The notes beneath the pieces were generated by a model. It was given only the letters and a program-made list of their open reading frames with translations, did not search any database and was not told the origin of the DNA. Positions 27,373 through 37,082 of a DNA stretch of 58,383 nt are shown here, piece by piece. The stretch covers positions 1 through 58,383 of the forward strand of contig LADP01000017.1 in NCBI GenBank assembly GCA_000961575.1, written 5' to 3'. The DNA is from Peptococcaceae bacterium BRH_c8a. Its GTDB lineage: Bacteria; Bacillota; Desulfotomaculia; Desulfotomaculales; Desulfallaceae. Each line of letters opens with the position of its first letter. Position 1 is the stretch's first letter. A program made the position numbers and the translations under genes.

Positions 27373-27440
27373 TTGAAGCATCCCTCCTCTAAATTGGGAC
27401 AAAAGGGGACATATGTCCCCTTTTATTATTCCCTGTGCTG

Positions 27441-28295
27441 CTATTTATCGTACACGTAAAATCCACGCCCGGTTTTCCGACCTAGCCAGCCGGCAGCTAC
27501 ATATTTGCGCAGCAGCGGGCAGGGACGGTATTTACTGTCGCCAAGACCCTTGTGCAGCACTTCCATAATGTACAGACAGGTATCCAGACCAATTAAGTCT
27601 GCCAGGGCAAGCGGACCCATGGGATGGTTCATACCCAATTTCATTATCTGGTCCACCGCTTCGGGAGTAGCAACCCCCTCGTATACACAGTATACAGCTT
27701 CGTTAATCATGGGCAGCAACACGCGATTGCTTACAAAGCCCGGCGCGTCGTTAACCTCAACGGGTACTTTATTCATGCGCTCGCTAAGTTCTTTAACCGC
27801 ATTGTAAGTATCGTCGTCGGTGGCCAGTCCGCGAATAATTTCCACCAGTTTCATCACCGGCACGGGATTCATGAAGTGCATGCCAATCACTTTTTCCGGG
27901 CGTTTTGTCACCGCGGCTATTTCAGTGATCGGTAGTGAGGAGGTGTTACTTGACAGGATGGCGTGCGCCGGGGTAATACTATCCAACTCACGGAATATAT
28001 TGCCTTTGATTTCCATGTTCTCAATGGCTGCCTCAATGACGATGTCCACGTCAGCTGCGTCCTTTAAAGACACAGACGGTTTAATGCGGCCTAAAATAGC
28101 GGCTTTGCCGACTTCATCAAGGCGTCCTTTGCTGACGTCGCGGCTTAGGTTCTTGTCAATAATGCCTAGGCCCCGCTGGACGAATTCGTCCTTAATGTCG
28201 TTTAATACCACTTCACATCCCGCCATAGCGGCAACCTGAGCGATGCCGGAACCCATTTGCCCGGCCCCGATAACCATTGCTTTTTTAATTTCCAC
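27441..28295 (-). CDS. hbd: 3-hydroxybutyryl-CoA dehydrogenase
   Basis: 284 residues from GTG 28295, six bases after GGGAGG; an in-frame ATG at 28313 lies before that site. N-terminal NAD-binding motif [15 protein letters not shown], then [14 protein letters not shown] and the conserved [17 protein letters not shown], and a C-terminal dimer domain ([20 protein letters not shown]). It oxidises 3-hydroxyacyl-CoA with NAD in the cytoplasm, between Crt and the thiolase of the same operon. Confidence 0.95.
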   Translation of the reverse strand: MEIKKAMVIGAGQMGSGIAQVAAMAGCEVVLNDIKDEFVQRGLGIIDKNLSRDVSKGRLDEVGKAAILGRIKPSVSLKDAADVDIVIEAAIENMEIKGNIFRELDSITPAHAILSSNTSSLPITEIAAVTKRPEKVIGMHFMNPVPVMKLVEIIRGLATDDDTYNAVKELSERMNKVPVEVNDAPGFVSNRVLLPMINEAVYCVYEGVATPEAVDQIMKLGMNHPMGPLALADLIGLDTCLYIMEVLHKGLGDSKYRPCPLLRKYVAAGWLGRKTGRGFYVYDK

Positions 28296-28328
28296 GATGA
28301 ACCTCCCAGACATGATTTTTTCTATAAG

Positions 28329-29510
28329 TTAAACGTTTTCAACTACCATGGCTGTTCCCTGACCGCCGCCGATGCACAGTGTGGCCAGACCATATTTTAC
28401 GCCCCGTCTTTTCATTTCATAAAGTAAGGTAACTAGGATCCGGGTTCCGCTGCAGCCGATAGGGTGCCCGATAGCTACGGCTCCACCGTTGACATTGGTT
28501 ATCTCGAGTGGCATCTCAAGTTCCCGTGTTACGGCCAGCGCCTGGGCCGCAAAAGCTTCGTTGGCTTCGATAAGACCCATGTCGGCGATAGTTAAACCGG
28601 CTTTAGCCAGGGCTTTCTTACTGGCCGGAATGGGCCCCAGTCCCATATACGCGGGGTCAACACCGGCCGATGCGGCGGCACGAATGACAAATAGCGGCGT
28701 CAGCCCAAGTTCCCGTGCTTTTTCCGCAGACATTACCACTACTGCCCCTGCGCCGTCATTTAAACCTGAAGCGTTACCGGCCGTGACAGTGCCGTCTTTT
28801 TTGAAAGCCGGCTTAAGTTTGGCTAGCCCTTCGGCGGTGGTACCGCGACGGGGGAATTCATCGGTATCGAAAAATACCGGTGCTCCTTTTTTTGCTGGCA
28901 TAGCCACCGGCAGAATTTCATCTTTAAAGCGTCCTTCGTCAATAGCAGCTATCGCCTTGGCCTGGCTGCCGGCCGAAAAAATATCCTGGTCTTCTCTGGT
29001 TATGCCGTATTTGGCGGCGATATTTTCCGCCGTAATACCCATATGTACGTCATTGAAGGCGCACCACAGCCCGTCTTTAATCATAGCATCTACCAGTTTA
29101 CCGTCACCCATACGGTATCCCCAACGGCTTTTATCCAGCAGGTAGGGAGCGGCCGACATGTTCTCCATGCCTCCGGCCACAATGACATCGGCTTCGCCGG
29201 CACTGATTAGTTGCGCTGCCAAGCCTACTGTTTTCAGACCCGAGCCGCAAACTTTGTTCAATGTCCAGGACGGTACTTCGTATGGGATACCGGCTTTAAC
29301 TGACGCCTGGCGGGCGGGGTTTTGTCCCAGGCCGGCTTGCAGTACATTGCCCATAATTACTTCGTCTACCTGACCGGGCTCTACACCGGCCCGGCGCAGG
29401 GCCTCTATTATGACTGCGGCTCCTGTGTCGGCTGGAGCTATTGATGTCAGGGAACCGCCGTATTTGCCGACCGCTGTGCGAACTGATCCAACTATTACTG
29501 CCTCACGCAA
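28329..29510 (-). CDS. thl: Acetyl-CoA C-acetyltransferase (thiolase)
   Basis: 393 residues, TTG start after AAGGAGG. All catalytic motifs are intact: active Cys in [14 protein letters not shown], the [11 protein letters not shown] loop, [17 protein letters not shown] and the final [10 protein letters not shown]. It cleaves acetoacetyl-CoA (or condenses two acetyl-CoA) in the cytoplasm. The next gene hbd starts 34 bp later. A long hairpin separates it from etfA upstream. Confidence 0.96.
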   Translation of the reverse strand: MREAVIVGSVRTAVGKYGGSLTSIAPADTGAAVIIEALRRAGVEPGQVDEVIMGNVLQAGLGQNPARQASVKAGIPYEVPSWTLNKVCGSGLKTVGLAAQLISAGEADVIVAGGMENMSAAPYLLDKSRWGYRMGDGKLVDAMIKDGLWCAFNDVHMGITAENIAAKYGITREDQDIFSAGSQAKAIAAIDEGRFKDEILPVAMPAKKGAPVFFDTDEFPRRGTTAEGLAKLKPAFKKDGTVTAGNASGLNDGAGAVVVMSAEKARELGLTPLFVIRAAASAGVDPAYMGLGPIPASKKALAKAGLTIADMGLIEANEAFAAQALAVTRELEMPLEITNVNGGAVAIGHPIGCSGTRILVTLLYEMKRRGVKYGLATLCIGGGQGTAMVVENV

Positions 29511-29589
29511 AAAAATAACCTCCTTGGCATTTAGTCAGGTAACCTGCATCTAATTACTACAACCGCACCTGCTGAGCGGAATGCAGTGC

Positions 29590-29623
29590 CACAAGCCGGC
29601 AGGCGTTTACCTGCCGGCTTGTG
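29590..29623. other. Perfect 14-bp hairpin between etfA and thl
   Basis: CACAAGCCGGCAGG and CCTGCCGGCTTGTG surround CGTTTA. Without a T run on the minus strand it may act as an mRNA processing or stabilising stem that sets different amounts of Etf and thiolase, or as a weak terminator. Confidence 0.7.
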
Positions 29624-29697
29624 CAATTTTGCTGATACTACCGGGGCTTTGATTAAAAACACCGGTCTTGGGTCTTAAAAATTTTATTGTTTATGTG

Positions 29698-30672
29698 CTA
29701 GGCCATAATCTTTTTCAGTTCTTCGGTCAGCACGGGCACCACTTCAAATATGTCGCCCACGATACCGTAATCGGCTACTTTGAAAATATTGGCTTCCTCG
29801 TCTTTGTTAATGGCTACGATGCACTTGGCGGAACTCATACCGGCCAGGTGCTGAATAGCTCCGGAGATGCCACAGGCGATGTACAGAACCGGTGATACAG
29901 TTTTACCGGTCTGGCCGACCTGGAAGCTATGGGATATCCAACCCGCGTCTACTGCCGCACGGGATGCGCCTACTGCGGCACCAAGTACGTCGGACAGTTC
30001 TTCCAGTGCTTTAAAGTTCTCGGGCGCCTTCATGCCGCGGCCTCCGCTAACGATGATGTCGGCTTCGGTCAGTTCCGGGCGGGTGGAAATTTGGCGCACG
30101 ATGTCTTTAACTACCTGGCGAATGTCACCGGTGTCAGGGGTAACTTTAACCACTTCCGGGGTCTTAGCCCCTGCCACGGGAGCAAATGTATTGGGGCGGA
30201 TAGTGGCCATTGCTGGACGAGCATCCGGGCAGGAGGCCTTAACAAAAGCCTTACCGGCGTAAACCGGCCTGGTAAACACCAGTTGTCCGTCGGCCAGTTC
30301 CATACTGGTGCAGTCAGTCATTAACCCGGTTTCCAAACGCTGGGCCAAACCGGCGGCCAGATCGCGTCCGGTAACAGTGCAACCAAGGAGCAGTGCACTG
30401 GGTTCATATTGTTTAACCAGATCGGCTACAACTTTTGTGTAACCGTCAGTGGTGTAGTTCTCCAGAGCGTCGGCTTCTACCAGGTATACTTTATCGGCAC
30501 CGTATTCACCAAGGGCCTCAACCAGGCCGGCAACATCTTTGCCCACTAAAACGGCTGCCAATTCTTCTCCCAGTTGATCGGCTATTTTACGTCCTTCACT
30601 TAATAGTTCAAACGCAACTTTTTTAACCTGACCTTCGCGCTGTTCGGCAAAAATCCAAATTCCTTTGGCCAT
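29698..30672 (-). CDS. etfA: Electron transfer flavoprotein alpha subunit
   Basis: 324 residues with AAGGAGGG before the ATG. The N-terminal domain (MAKGIWIFAEQREGQVKKV) and the C-terminal FAD domain with GGRGMKAPENF, GASRAAVDAGW, QVGQTGKTVSP and YIACGISGAIQHLAGM are typical. With EtfB it accepts electrons from the acyl-CoA dehydrogenase encoded in the same operon. It lies 30 bp after etfB. Whether the complex bifurcates electrons cannot be decided by eye. Confidence 0.96.
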   Translation of the reverse strand: MAKGIWIFAEQREGQVKKVAFELLSEGRKIADQLGEELAAVLVGKDVAGLVEALGEYGADKVYLVEADALENYTTDGYTKVVADLVKQYEPSALLLGCTVTGRDLAAGLAQRLETGLMTDCTSMELADGQLVFTRPVYAGKAFVKASCPDARPAMATIRPNTFAPVAGAKTPEVVKVTPDTGDIRQVVKDIVRQISTRPELTEADIIVSGGRGMKAPENFKALEELSDVLGAAVGASRAAVDAGWISHSFQVGQTGKTVSPVLYIACGISGAIQHLAGMSSAKCIVAINKDEEANIFKVADYGIVGDIFEVVPVLTEELKKIMA

Positions 30673-30702
30673 TTCTGTTTCCCTCCTTAATCTGTTAATT
30701 TG

Positions 30703-31464
30703 CTAAATAACTTTTGCCTCTTCGCGCAGCAACCGGGCCAATTCGCGAGCGGCTTCAGCGGGTTCGCCCGGGACAACTTTACCGGCCTGACGCGGTTCAG
30801 GCAACGAGAAGGAAATCGCTTTGACCTTGGGTGCCACTTCAACCCCGAGGTCGGATACGGATTTTTTATCCATAGGCTTTTTCTTGGCTTTCATAATCCC
30901 CTTCATGGACGGGTAACGAGGCTCGTTCAGGCCCTTTTGCGCAGTAAACACAGCTGGCAGAGCCACTTCAACCACCTCGCTGCCACCTTCGATTTCGCGG
31001 GTGGCAACGGCTTTATCGCCTGCTATTTCGAGCTTGGTAATTACGTTAACTACCGGAACGTTTAATACTTCCGCCACTCTGCTCATGACCTGGGCCGAGC
31101 CATCGTCAATAGCTCTAAAACCACCCAGTATAACGTCATATTCCAGCTCGCCGATGGCTTTGGCCAGTACAATGGCGGTAGCGTACTCGTCCATATCAAC
31201 TTCACCGGTTTCCAACAACACGGCTTTGTCGGCACCCATAGCCAAGGCTTGGCGCAGGGCGTCCTGAGCTTTTGGGCCGCCAGCGCAGATTACGGTTACT
31301 TCACCTTCACCGCTTTCTTTGATACGCAACGCCTCTTCCACGGCATATTCATCGTAGGGGTTCATAATCATGGTTACCCCTTTGTTGTCAATTTTGCCGT
31401 CGCCGTCAAAGGCAATTTTGGCTTCGGTATCAAAAGTTTGTTTCATGCAGACCAGAATCTTCAT
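30703..31464 (-). CDS. etfB: Electron transfer flavoprotein beta subunit
   Basis: 253 residues; AAAGGGGG before the ATG. It begins MKILVCMKQTFDTEAKI and contains MIMNPYDEYAVEEALRI, GADKAVLL and GGFRAIDDGSAQV, then KKKPMDKKSVSDLG near the end, all EtfB features. It is the partner of the following etfA and lies 39 bp after bcd. Confidence 0.95.
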   Translation of the reverse strand: MKILVCMKQTFDTEAKIAFDGDGKIDNKGVTMIMNPYDEYAVEEALRIKESGEGEVTVICAGGPKAQDALRQALAMGADKAVLLETGEVDMDEYATAIVLAKAIGELEYDVILGGFRAIDDGSAQVMSRVAEVLNVPVVNVITKLEIAGDKAVATREIEGGSEVVEVALPAVFTAQKGLNEPRYPSMKGIMKAKKKPMDKKSVSDLGVEVAPKVKAISFSLPEPRQAGKVVPGEPAEAARELARLLREEAKVI

Positions 31465-31503
31465 TCTTATCCCCCTTTGCAGTAAGTAATGTGGTTATTG
31501 GTA

Positions 31504-32643
31504 CTACTTTAAAATATTGGCCGCAACTACCATACGCATGACCTCGCTGGTACCCTCGTAAATCTCAGTTATTTTGGCGTCGCGCATCATACGCTCCACC
31601 GGATATTCCCTGGTGTAACCGTAGCCGCCGAAAATTTGTACGGCCTTGGTGGTAACCCACATGGCACACTCGGAGGCGTACAATTTAGCCATAGCTGCTT
31701 CCTTGCTGTAGGGCTGTTTGCTGTCTTTAAGGTAGGCGGCCTGATAAACCAGCAAGCGGGCTGCTTCGATACGGGTAGCCATATCGGCCAACATCCATTG
31801 GATGCCTTGGTTGGAATTGATGGGTTTGCCAAACTGTTCCCTTATTTTGCTGTATTTTAGGGCTTCCTCGTAAGCGCCCTGAGCAATGCCAAGGGCCTGG
31901 GAGGCTATACCGATGCGTCCGCCGTCTAGAGTCATCATGATTACCTTAAAGCCCATGCCTTCATCACCCAGCAAATTGGCTTTGGGAATTCGGCAATTTT
32001 CAAATACCAACTCATAGGTGGCCGATGCCCGGATACCCATCTTATGTTCCTTTTTGCCGAACGTAAAGCCCGGGGTTCCTTTTTCGACAATAAAGGCCGA
32101 TAGTCCTTTATGTTTTTTGGATTTATCCGTGGCAGCTATAATTACGTATATATCAGCCACATATCCGTTGGTAATAAATATCTTGCTGCCGTTTAGCACA
32201 TATTCTTCCCCGTCCGGAACGGCGGTGGTTTTAGTAGCGCCGGCATCGGATCCTGCCGCAGGTTCGGTGAGGCCCATAGCGCCGATTTTTTCACCGCTGG
32301 CCAAAGGAACTAAAAATTGTTGCTTTTGTTCCTCAGTACCAAAATTGTAAATCGGCCAACTGCACAGAGAAGTATGAGCCGAAATAAGGACGCCACTGGA
32401 GGCGCAAACCCGGGAGAGTTCTTCCACCCCAATAGCATAGCTCAAATTATCCATGCCCGCACCTTCATAGTCTTCGGAGAAGGGAATACCGGTGAGGCCC
32501 ATTTCGGCCATCTGACCCCACAAGCTGTAATCATATTCTTCGGCCTCATCCATGGGGCCGGCTTTGGGAGCAATTTCTTTCTCTGCGAAATCTCGCACGG
32601 TTTTACGAATCATTTCCTGTTCTTCGTTTAATTTAAATTCCAC
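31504..32643 (-). CDS. bcd: Acyl-CoA dehydrogenase, butyryl-CoA type
   Basis: 379 residues, GTG start after GGGAGG. Contains FAD-contact motifs [20 protein letters not shown] and [16 protein letters not shown], and the C-terminal catalytic Glu in [19 protein letters not shown]. It oxidises short acyl-CoA (or reduces crotonyl-CoA), passing electrons to EtfAB. First gene of bcd-etfB-etfA-thl-hbd-crt, 112 bp downstream of a sigma-54 promoter. Confidence 0.93.
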   Translation of the reverse strand: MEFKLNEEQEMIRKTVRDFAEKEIAPKAGPMDEAEEYDYSLWGQMAEMGLTGIPFSEDYEGAGMDNLSYAIGVEELSRVCASSGVLISAHTSLCSWPIYNFGTEEQKQQFLVPLASGEKIGAMGLTEPAAGSDAGATKTTAVPDGEEYVLNGSKIFITNGYVADIYVIIAATDKSKKHKGLSAFIVEKGTPGFTFGKKEHKMGIRASATYELVFENCRIPKANLLGDEGMGFKVIMMTLDGGRIGIASQALGIAQGAYEEALKYSKIREQFGKPINSNQGIQWMLADMATRIEAARLLVYQAAYLKDSKQPYSKEAAMAKLYASECAMWVTTKAVQIFGGYGYTREYPVERMMRDAKITEIYEGTSEVMRMVVAANILK

Positions 32644-32754
32644 AATGTAAACCTCCCTTTAGTTGGTACGGGGGCAACTCCTTAACGGAAACTACACCTA
32701 TTAAATATACTTTGACGGAGTTAATCCCAATCCTCTTACTTTTTTTAATATTTT

Positions 32755-32772
32755 TTGCAAGAAACATACCAA
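32755..32772 (-). promoter_or_regulatory. Sigma-54 (-24/-12) promoter of the bcd operon
   Basis: Minus strand TTGGTATGTTTCTTGCAA: GG and GC are exactly 12 bp apart, as in TGGCACG-N4-TTGCA. The only PAS/AAA+ sigma-54 activator in the window lies 6 kb upstream in the same cluster. The stretch 32644-33131 holds no other gene. Confidence 0.8.
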
Positions 32773-32960
32773 CGTTAAGGAAAACTACAACCGGTGGGGA
32801 CAATAACGGTCAAGACTGGTGTTTGTTCAGAAAACCAGTTCATAATAACCAACAGCCATCAGTCTCATTGACAGGCTTTATTACACCACGTTCTTTATGT
32901 GTAAACACACATGGACAAAAAACGATCTATAATCATCCACCACCTTGTAAACAGATTTAT

Positions 32961-33012
32961 AATACCTTAGTAGTAACTGACTGAACGTTCAGTCAGTTAC
33001 TACTAAGGTATT
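32961..33012. promoter_or_regulatory. 52-bp perfect palindrome, possible operator or enhancer site
   Basis: Every base from 32961 to 33012 pairs with its mirror base, with no loop; the centre is TGACTGAACGTTCAGTCA. It is 190-240 bp upstream of the bcd -24 box, a usual distance for an enhancer of a sigma-54 activator, and its centre also resembles TetR-family operators. Confidence 0.7.
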
Positions 33013-33063
33013 TCATCCGGGCATTATCGTCAATAGGTAAATTTTAAGGAAGAAGAAAGGCGA

Positions 33064-33097
33064 ACAGCGGACACATGCCCTAGCATATGCCCGCTGT
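33064..33097 (-). terminator. Probable terminator after the acyl-CoA synthetase gene
   Basis: ACAGCGG/CCGCTGT with further partial pairing (ACATGC/GCATAT), followed on the minus strand by a T/C-rich run. Confidence 0.5.
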
Positions 33098-33131
33098 CTA
33101 TAAGTTTAATTAAATTTGATTAAAGACCAGT

Positions 33132-34754
33132 TTATTTGGTCGCCCATTCTGCTTCACGCAGTTCGATACGGCGTATTTTACCGCTGATGGTTTTAGGCAG
33201 GGTCTCGACAAACTCAATTTTGCGCGGGTATTTGTAAGGCGCTGTATTTTTCTTAACAAAGTCCTGCAGTTCCTTAGCCAGAACGTCAGATCCCTCGTAA
33301 CCGGGCGCCAAGATAACAAACGCCTTAACTACCTCACCGCGCACCGGGTCAGGACTGGAAACAACTGCGGACTCAGCCACCGCCGGGTGCTCAATAAGTG
33401 CACTTTCTACTTCAAACGGCCCGATGCGGTAACCGGAAGCCAGAATTACATCGTCGGCCCGGCCTACAAACCATAGGTAACCGTCTTCGTCCTTGATAGC
33501 CCGGTCACCGGTGCAGTACCAATCGCCACGAATGGTGGAAGCGGTCTTTTCAGGATTCTTCCAGTATTCTTTGAACAAACCTACGGGCCTGACAGGTTTT
33601 ACTTTAACGGCAATGTCGCCTTCCTGACCCCGGGGTAGAATGTTGCCTTCATCATCAATAACTTCTACGACAAAGCCCGGACTGGGTTTACCCATGGAAC
33701 CGGCGCGTACCTCAAGGGGCGTGAAAGTGCCGGCCAGGCAGACAGATTCAGTTTGCCCGTAGCCATCGCGAATCTGAAGTCCAGTAGCTTTTTGCCAAAC
33801 TTCAATAATTTCCGGGTTCAAAGGCTCACCGGCCGCCACAACGTGACGTAAAGAGGGGAAAGTGTACTTGGCAAGGTCCTCAAGCACGAACATACGGTAT
33901 GCCGTGGGCGGGCCACACATGGTGGTAACCGGGTATTTGCCCAGGTTGGTAAGAGTTTTCTTGACATCAAACCGGGGGGTATGGTGTACAAAAATTGCCG
34001 CACCACAACTCCAGGGTCCGAAAACACTGCTCCAGGCCGCTTTGGCCCAACCGGTGTCAGACAAGTTCCAGTGTAGGTCGTCCGGACCGAGATCAAGCCA
34101 GAATTTACCGGTAACGAGGTGCCCGATGGGATAGCTGGCATGGGTATGCACAGTCATTTTCGGGTATCCGGTGGTGCCGGAGGTAAAATATAGAATTGCG
34201 TTATCGTCACTCTTGGTGTTTACAGTTTCGAACTGGTCTGAAGCCGGAGCAACGACCTCTTCGTAGTTTGTCCAACCTTCTCTGGTGGAGCCTACAATAA
34301 TAAAGCTCTTAACAGTGGGGCACTCGGCGCGGACTTCATCCGCTTTGGGAGCGATGTCAGCGTCGGTGATTACGCAAACCGCATCGGCGGATTCAAAACG
34401 ATATTTTAAATCCTTGGCGGTAAGCTGGGTGGTGCCCGGGCTAATCACAGCGCCCATGCGCAGGCAGGCGATATTTATTTCCCACCATTCAATAAGTCTC
34501 GGCAATACTACAATTACAGTGTCGCCCTTTTTAACACCCTGTTCGGCAAGTACATTGCATAGTTGGCGGGACCGTTGATTCAACTGGGCAAAGGTTCTTT
34601 TTTCTTGATTGTCAGCATCATCAACCCACCACAGGGCTAACTTGTCCGGATCCTGGGCCCACTTATCCAGCACATCCCGGGCAAAGTTGTAATATTCCGG
34701 CACATCAAATTTGAATTCCGCGTAAGTCTTGTCATAATCGACCATATTTGGCAT
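33132..34754 (-). CDS. Acyl-CoA synthetase, medium-chain (ACSM-like)
   Basis: 540 residues from ATG 34754 (MPNMVDYDKTYAEF), 12 bases after AAGGAGG; longer frames to 34874 run through the promoter region and are rejected. Adenylation motifs are complete: FTSGTTGYPKMTVHTHAS, NLSDTGWAKAAWSS, DGYGQTESV, WYCTGDRAIKDEDGY and the catalytic Lys in PKTISGKIRRIEL. It activates a carboxylic acid with ATP and CoA. The overall layout resembles ACSM/short-to-medium acyl synthetases. It has its own sigma-54 promoter and probably feeds the adjacent dehydrogenases. Confidence 0.92.
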   Translation of the reverse strand: MPNMVDYDKTYAEFKFDVPEYYNFARDVLDKWAQDPDKLALWWVDDADNQEKRTFAQLNQRSRQLCNVLAEQGVKKGDTVIVVLPRLIEWWEINIACLRMGAVISPGTTQLTAKDLKYRFESADAVCVITDADIAPKADEVRAECPTVKSFIIVGSTREGWTNYEEVVAPASDQFETVNTKSDDNAILYFTSGTTGYPKMTVHTHASYPIGHLVTGKFWLDLGPDDLHWNLSDTGWAKAAWSSVFGPWSCGAAIFVHHTPRFDVKKTLTNLGKYPVTTMCGPPTAYRMFVLEDLAKYTFPSLRHVVAAGEPLNPEIIEVWQKATGLQIRDGYGQTESVCLAGTFTPLEVRAGSMGKPSPGFVVEVIDDEGNILPRGQEGDIAVKVKPVRPVGLFKEYWKNPEKTASTIRGDWYCTGDRAIKDEDGYLWFVGRADDVILASGYRIGPFEVESALIEHPAVAESAVVSSPDPVRGEVVKAFVILAPGYEGSDVLAKELQDFVKKNTAPYKYPRKIEFVETLPKTISGKIRRIELREAEWATK

Positions 34755-34807
34755 TTGTTTAAAAATCCTCCTTCGCATACTAATATTCGTTTTATGACAT
34801 ATGTATA

Positions 34808-34824
34808 TTGCAAAAAGCCCGCCA
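34808..34824 (-). promoter_or_regulatory. Sigma-54 promoter of the ACSM-like gene
   Basis: Minus strand TGGCGGGCTTTTTGCAA, with GG and GC 12 bp apart, about 55 bp before the start codon. Three ACATGTTT copies (34846, 34891, 34972) lie just upstream and could be activator sites. Confidence 0.78.
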
Positions 34825-35001
34825 CAAGTTAACATGATCCACATTACATGTTTAAATCGTGGCCGGCCTCTCACTATTCACCTAATATACACATGTTTCA
34901 GACAGTTTGGTGTATTCAAAAAATAATGTATTATCCAAATATACTGCATCGTTTATTGTAAACTCTTCTTGACATGTTTTAAACGCGTGCATTTACATCG
35001 G

Positions 35002-36681
35002 TTAGGCTGTTTCGATCCCGGCATCTTCTTCACGGCCATATTTTTGGGTAGCCATTTCCCGTAATTTGTATTTTTGGATTTTACCACTGGCTGTGCTGGG
35101 GTATTCATCAACAAACAAAATAAAGGCCGGTATCTTGTGCCTGGCGATTTTACCCTTACAAAATTCTTTAATCTCATCCTCGGTGGTTGTTTCACCTGCT
35201 TTGACCTGAATAAACGCGGCCACTTCCTCGCCATACTTACGGCTTGGAATACCCACCACCTGGATATCCTTAATTTTGGGGTTGGTATACAGGAATTCTT
35301 CAATTTCTCGGGGGTAAATATTTTCCCCACCGCGAATAATCATGTCTTTAAGCCGACCGGTAATCTTACAATAGCCATTTTCATCCATGATAGCCAGATC
35401 CCCGGTGTGCAGCCATTTATCGCTGTCGATAGCCTGGGTGGTGGCTTCGGGCATGTTATAATATCCCTTCATTACATGATACCCCCGGGTGCAAAGCTCT
35501 CCCTGCACCCCGGCCGCCACTTCTTCTCCGGTTTCGGGATTAACGATTTTCACCTCGACGTTTGGCAGCGCCCGCCCTACGGTGCTCACGCGCAGTTCGA
35601 TGGGATCATCCGTCCTGGTCATCGTAATGCCGGGTGAAGATTCAGTCTGACCGTAAGTGATGCAGATCTCACTGGCACCCAGTTTGTTAACCACAGCCTT
35701 CATAACTTCGATCGGACAAGGTGCCCCGGCCATGATACCTGTGCGCAGCGTTGATGTGTCATACTCGTTCTTCTCCAATTCCTCCAACTCGGCTATAAAC
35801 ATGGTGGGGACTCCGTGCAATGCGGTAGCCCCGCACGCCTGAACGGTCTCCAGTACCGTTTTGGCTTTAAATGATTCCACTGGTGCCATAGTGGCCCCGG
35901 AGACAAGGCATAAAAGGGTGCCCATTACGCAGCCGAAGCAGTGAAAGAAAGGTACTGGAATGCATAGGCAGTCATCGGGGCTGAAATTCTGGCATTCAGC
36001 CTGACTGACAGCATTACCGACGACGTTGGTGTGGGTTAGCATAACGCCTTTGGGGAACCCCGTGGTACCTGAGGTATACTGCATATTGATTACATCATCC
36101 GGATCCAGGGCGGCTTCCCGGGCCAAGAGCTCTTCATCGGTAATTTGGCTGCCCATTTCGTACAGGTCGTCCCAGTTGAACATGCCGGGCTTCTTTTCCT
36201 CACCGATATAGATTACGTTTTTAAGTTTGGGTAACCGGGGGCAGTTAAGTTGGCCGGGCTCACTGCTATTGAGCTCGGGACACAATTCGTACATGATGTT
36301 GACGTACTCGTCTTTTTCCCGAATTCCGTTAACCAAAATTATAGTAGTAGAGTCGGACTGTTTAAGTAAATACTCCAACTCAAAGGAGCGGTAGTTGGTA
36401 TTGACCGTAACCAACACCGCGCCCATTTTAGCACTACCAAACTGGGCGTAAATCCATTCGGGCACATTGTTGGCCCAGACTGATATATTTTCTCCCTTTT
36501 GTACACCCAGAGCCATTAGTCCTTTGGCCACCTTGTTGCAAACACCCTGAAACTCCCGATAATTATACTTAATTCCCCTTTGGGGGTACATCAATGCAAT
36601 ATTCTCTTCCAGTTGTTCAGCCATTAAATCTACCAGTTGGCCAATGGTGACTTTACCTACCTCAAACTGTGGCCCCTTCAT
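35002..36681 (-). CDS. AMP-forming fatty-acyl-CoA ligase
   Basis: 559 residues from ATG 36681 (AAGGAGGTT four bases before). Motifs: MQYTSGTTGFPKGVMLTH, TYGQTESSPG, KWLHTGDLAIMDENGYCKI, GRLKDMIIRGGENIYP and the terminal Lys in PSTASGKIQKYKL. This is the FadD/AcsA-like class for aliphatic acids. Gene neighbours are acyl-CoA dehydrogenases, so the product enters beta-oxidation. No sigma-54 box is visible upstream; a MITE-like element separates it from the preceding dehydrogenase gene. Confidence 0.93.
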   Translation of the reverse strand: MKGPQFEVGKVTIGQLVDLMAEQLEENIALMYPQRGIKYNYREFQGVCNKVAKGLMALGVQKGENISVWANNVPEWIYAQFGSAKMGAVLVTVNTNYRSFELEYLLKQSDSTTIILVNGIREKDEYVNIMYELCPELNSSEPGQLNCPRLPKLKNVIYIGEEKKPGMFNWDDLYEMGSQITDEELLAREAALDPDDVINMQYTSGTTGFPKGVMLTHTNVVGNAVSQAECQNFSPDDCLCIPVPFFHCFGCVMGTLLCLVSGATMAPVESFKAKTVLETVQACGATALHGVPTMFIAELEELEKNEYDTSTLRTGIMAGAPCPIEVMKAVVNKLGASEICITYGQTESSPGITMTRTDDPIELRVSTVGRALPNVEVKIVNPETGEEVAAGVQGELCTRGYHVMKGYYNMPEATTQAIDSDKWLHTGDLAIMDENGYCKITGRLKDMIIRGGENIYPREIEEFLYTNPKIKDIQVVGIPSRKYGEEVAAFIQVKAGETTTEDEIKEFCKGKIARHKIPAFILFVDEYPSTASGKIQKYKLREMATQKYGREEDAGIETA

Positions 36682-36934
36682 AAACAACCTCCTTATACGA
36701 AAATTATTCTGCTGCCTGTCCTCGTGCTTTTAATTATAGTGTCTGCTAAAAATTATTGATGAGAGGCCTGGTCTTCTGATCAATACCAAACCCCACCTAA
36801 ATTTCTCTCTGTTTATTTTGCGCTACTTAGTTTAAAAATTCTGAATATACCTTATAAAAAATTTTTAAACCACCTCCTGATAATTTATATTTTCAATTTG
36901 TTTTTCATTATATTTTAACATGATTACTCACTTT

Positions 36935-37038
36935 ACTCAGTAATCCCCATTGGGGAGAGCTGTCATCCTGAGCGTTAGCGAAGGATCTAGATTCTTCACT
37001 TCGTTCAGAATGACACGACGCTGTACCATTTACTGAGT
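36935..37038. mobile_element. MITE-like element with a palindromic core
   Basis: ACTCAGTAA (36935-36943) and TTACTGAGT (37030-37038) are terminal inverted repeats around a 55-bp imperfect palindrome (36961-37015) of the form TGTCATCCTGAGCG...GATTCTTC...CAGAATGACA. Similar short repeats are common between genes in many bacteria. No ORF inside. Confidence 0.75.
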
Positions 37039-37082
37039 TAACGGTATAACCATATATTTTTAATTTTTATTTTTGCTAGTCT

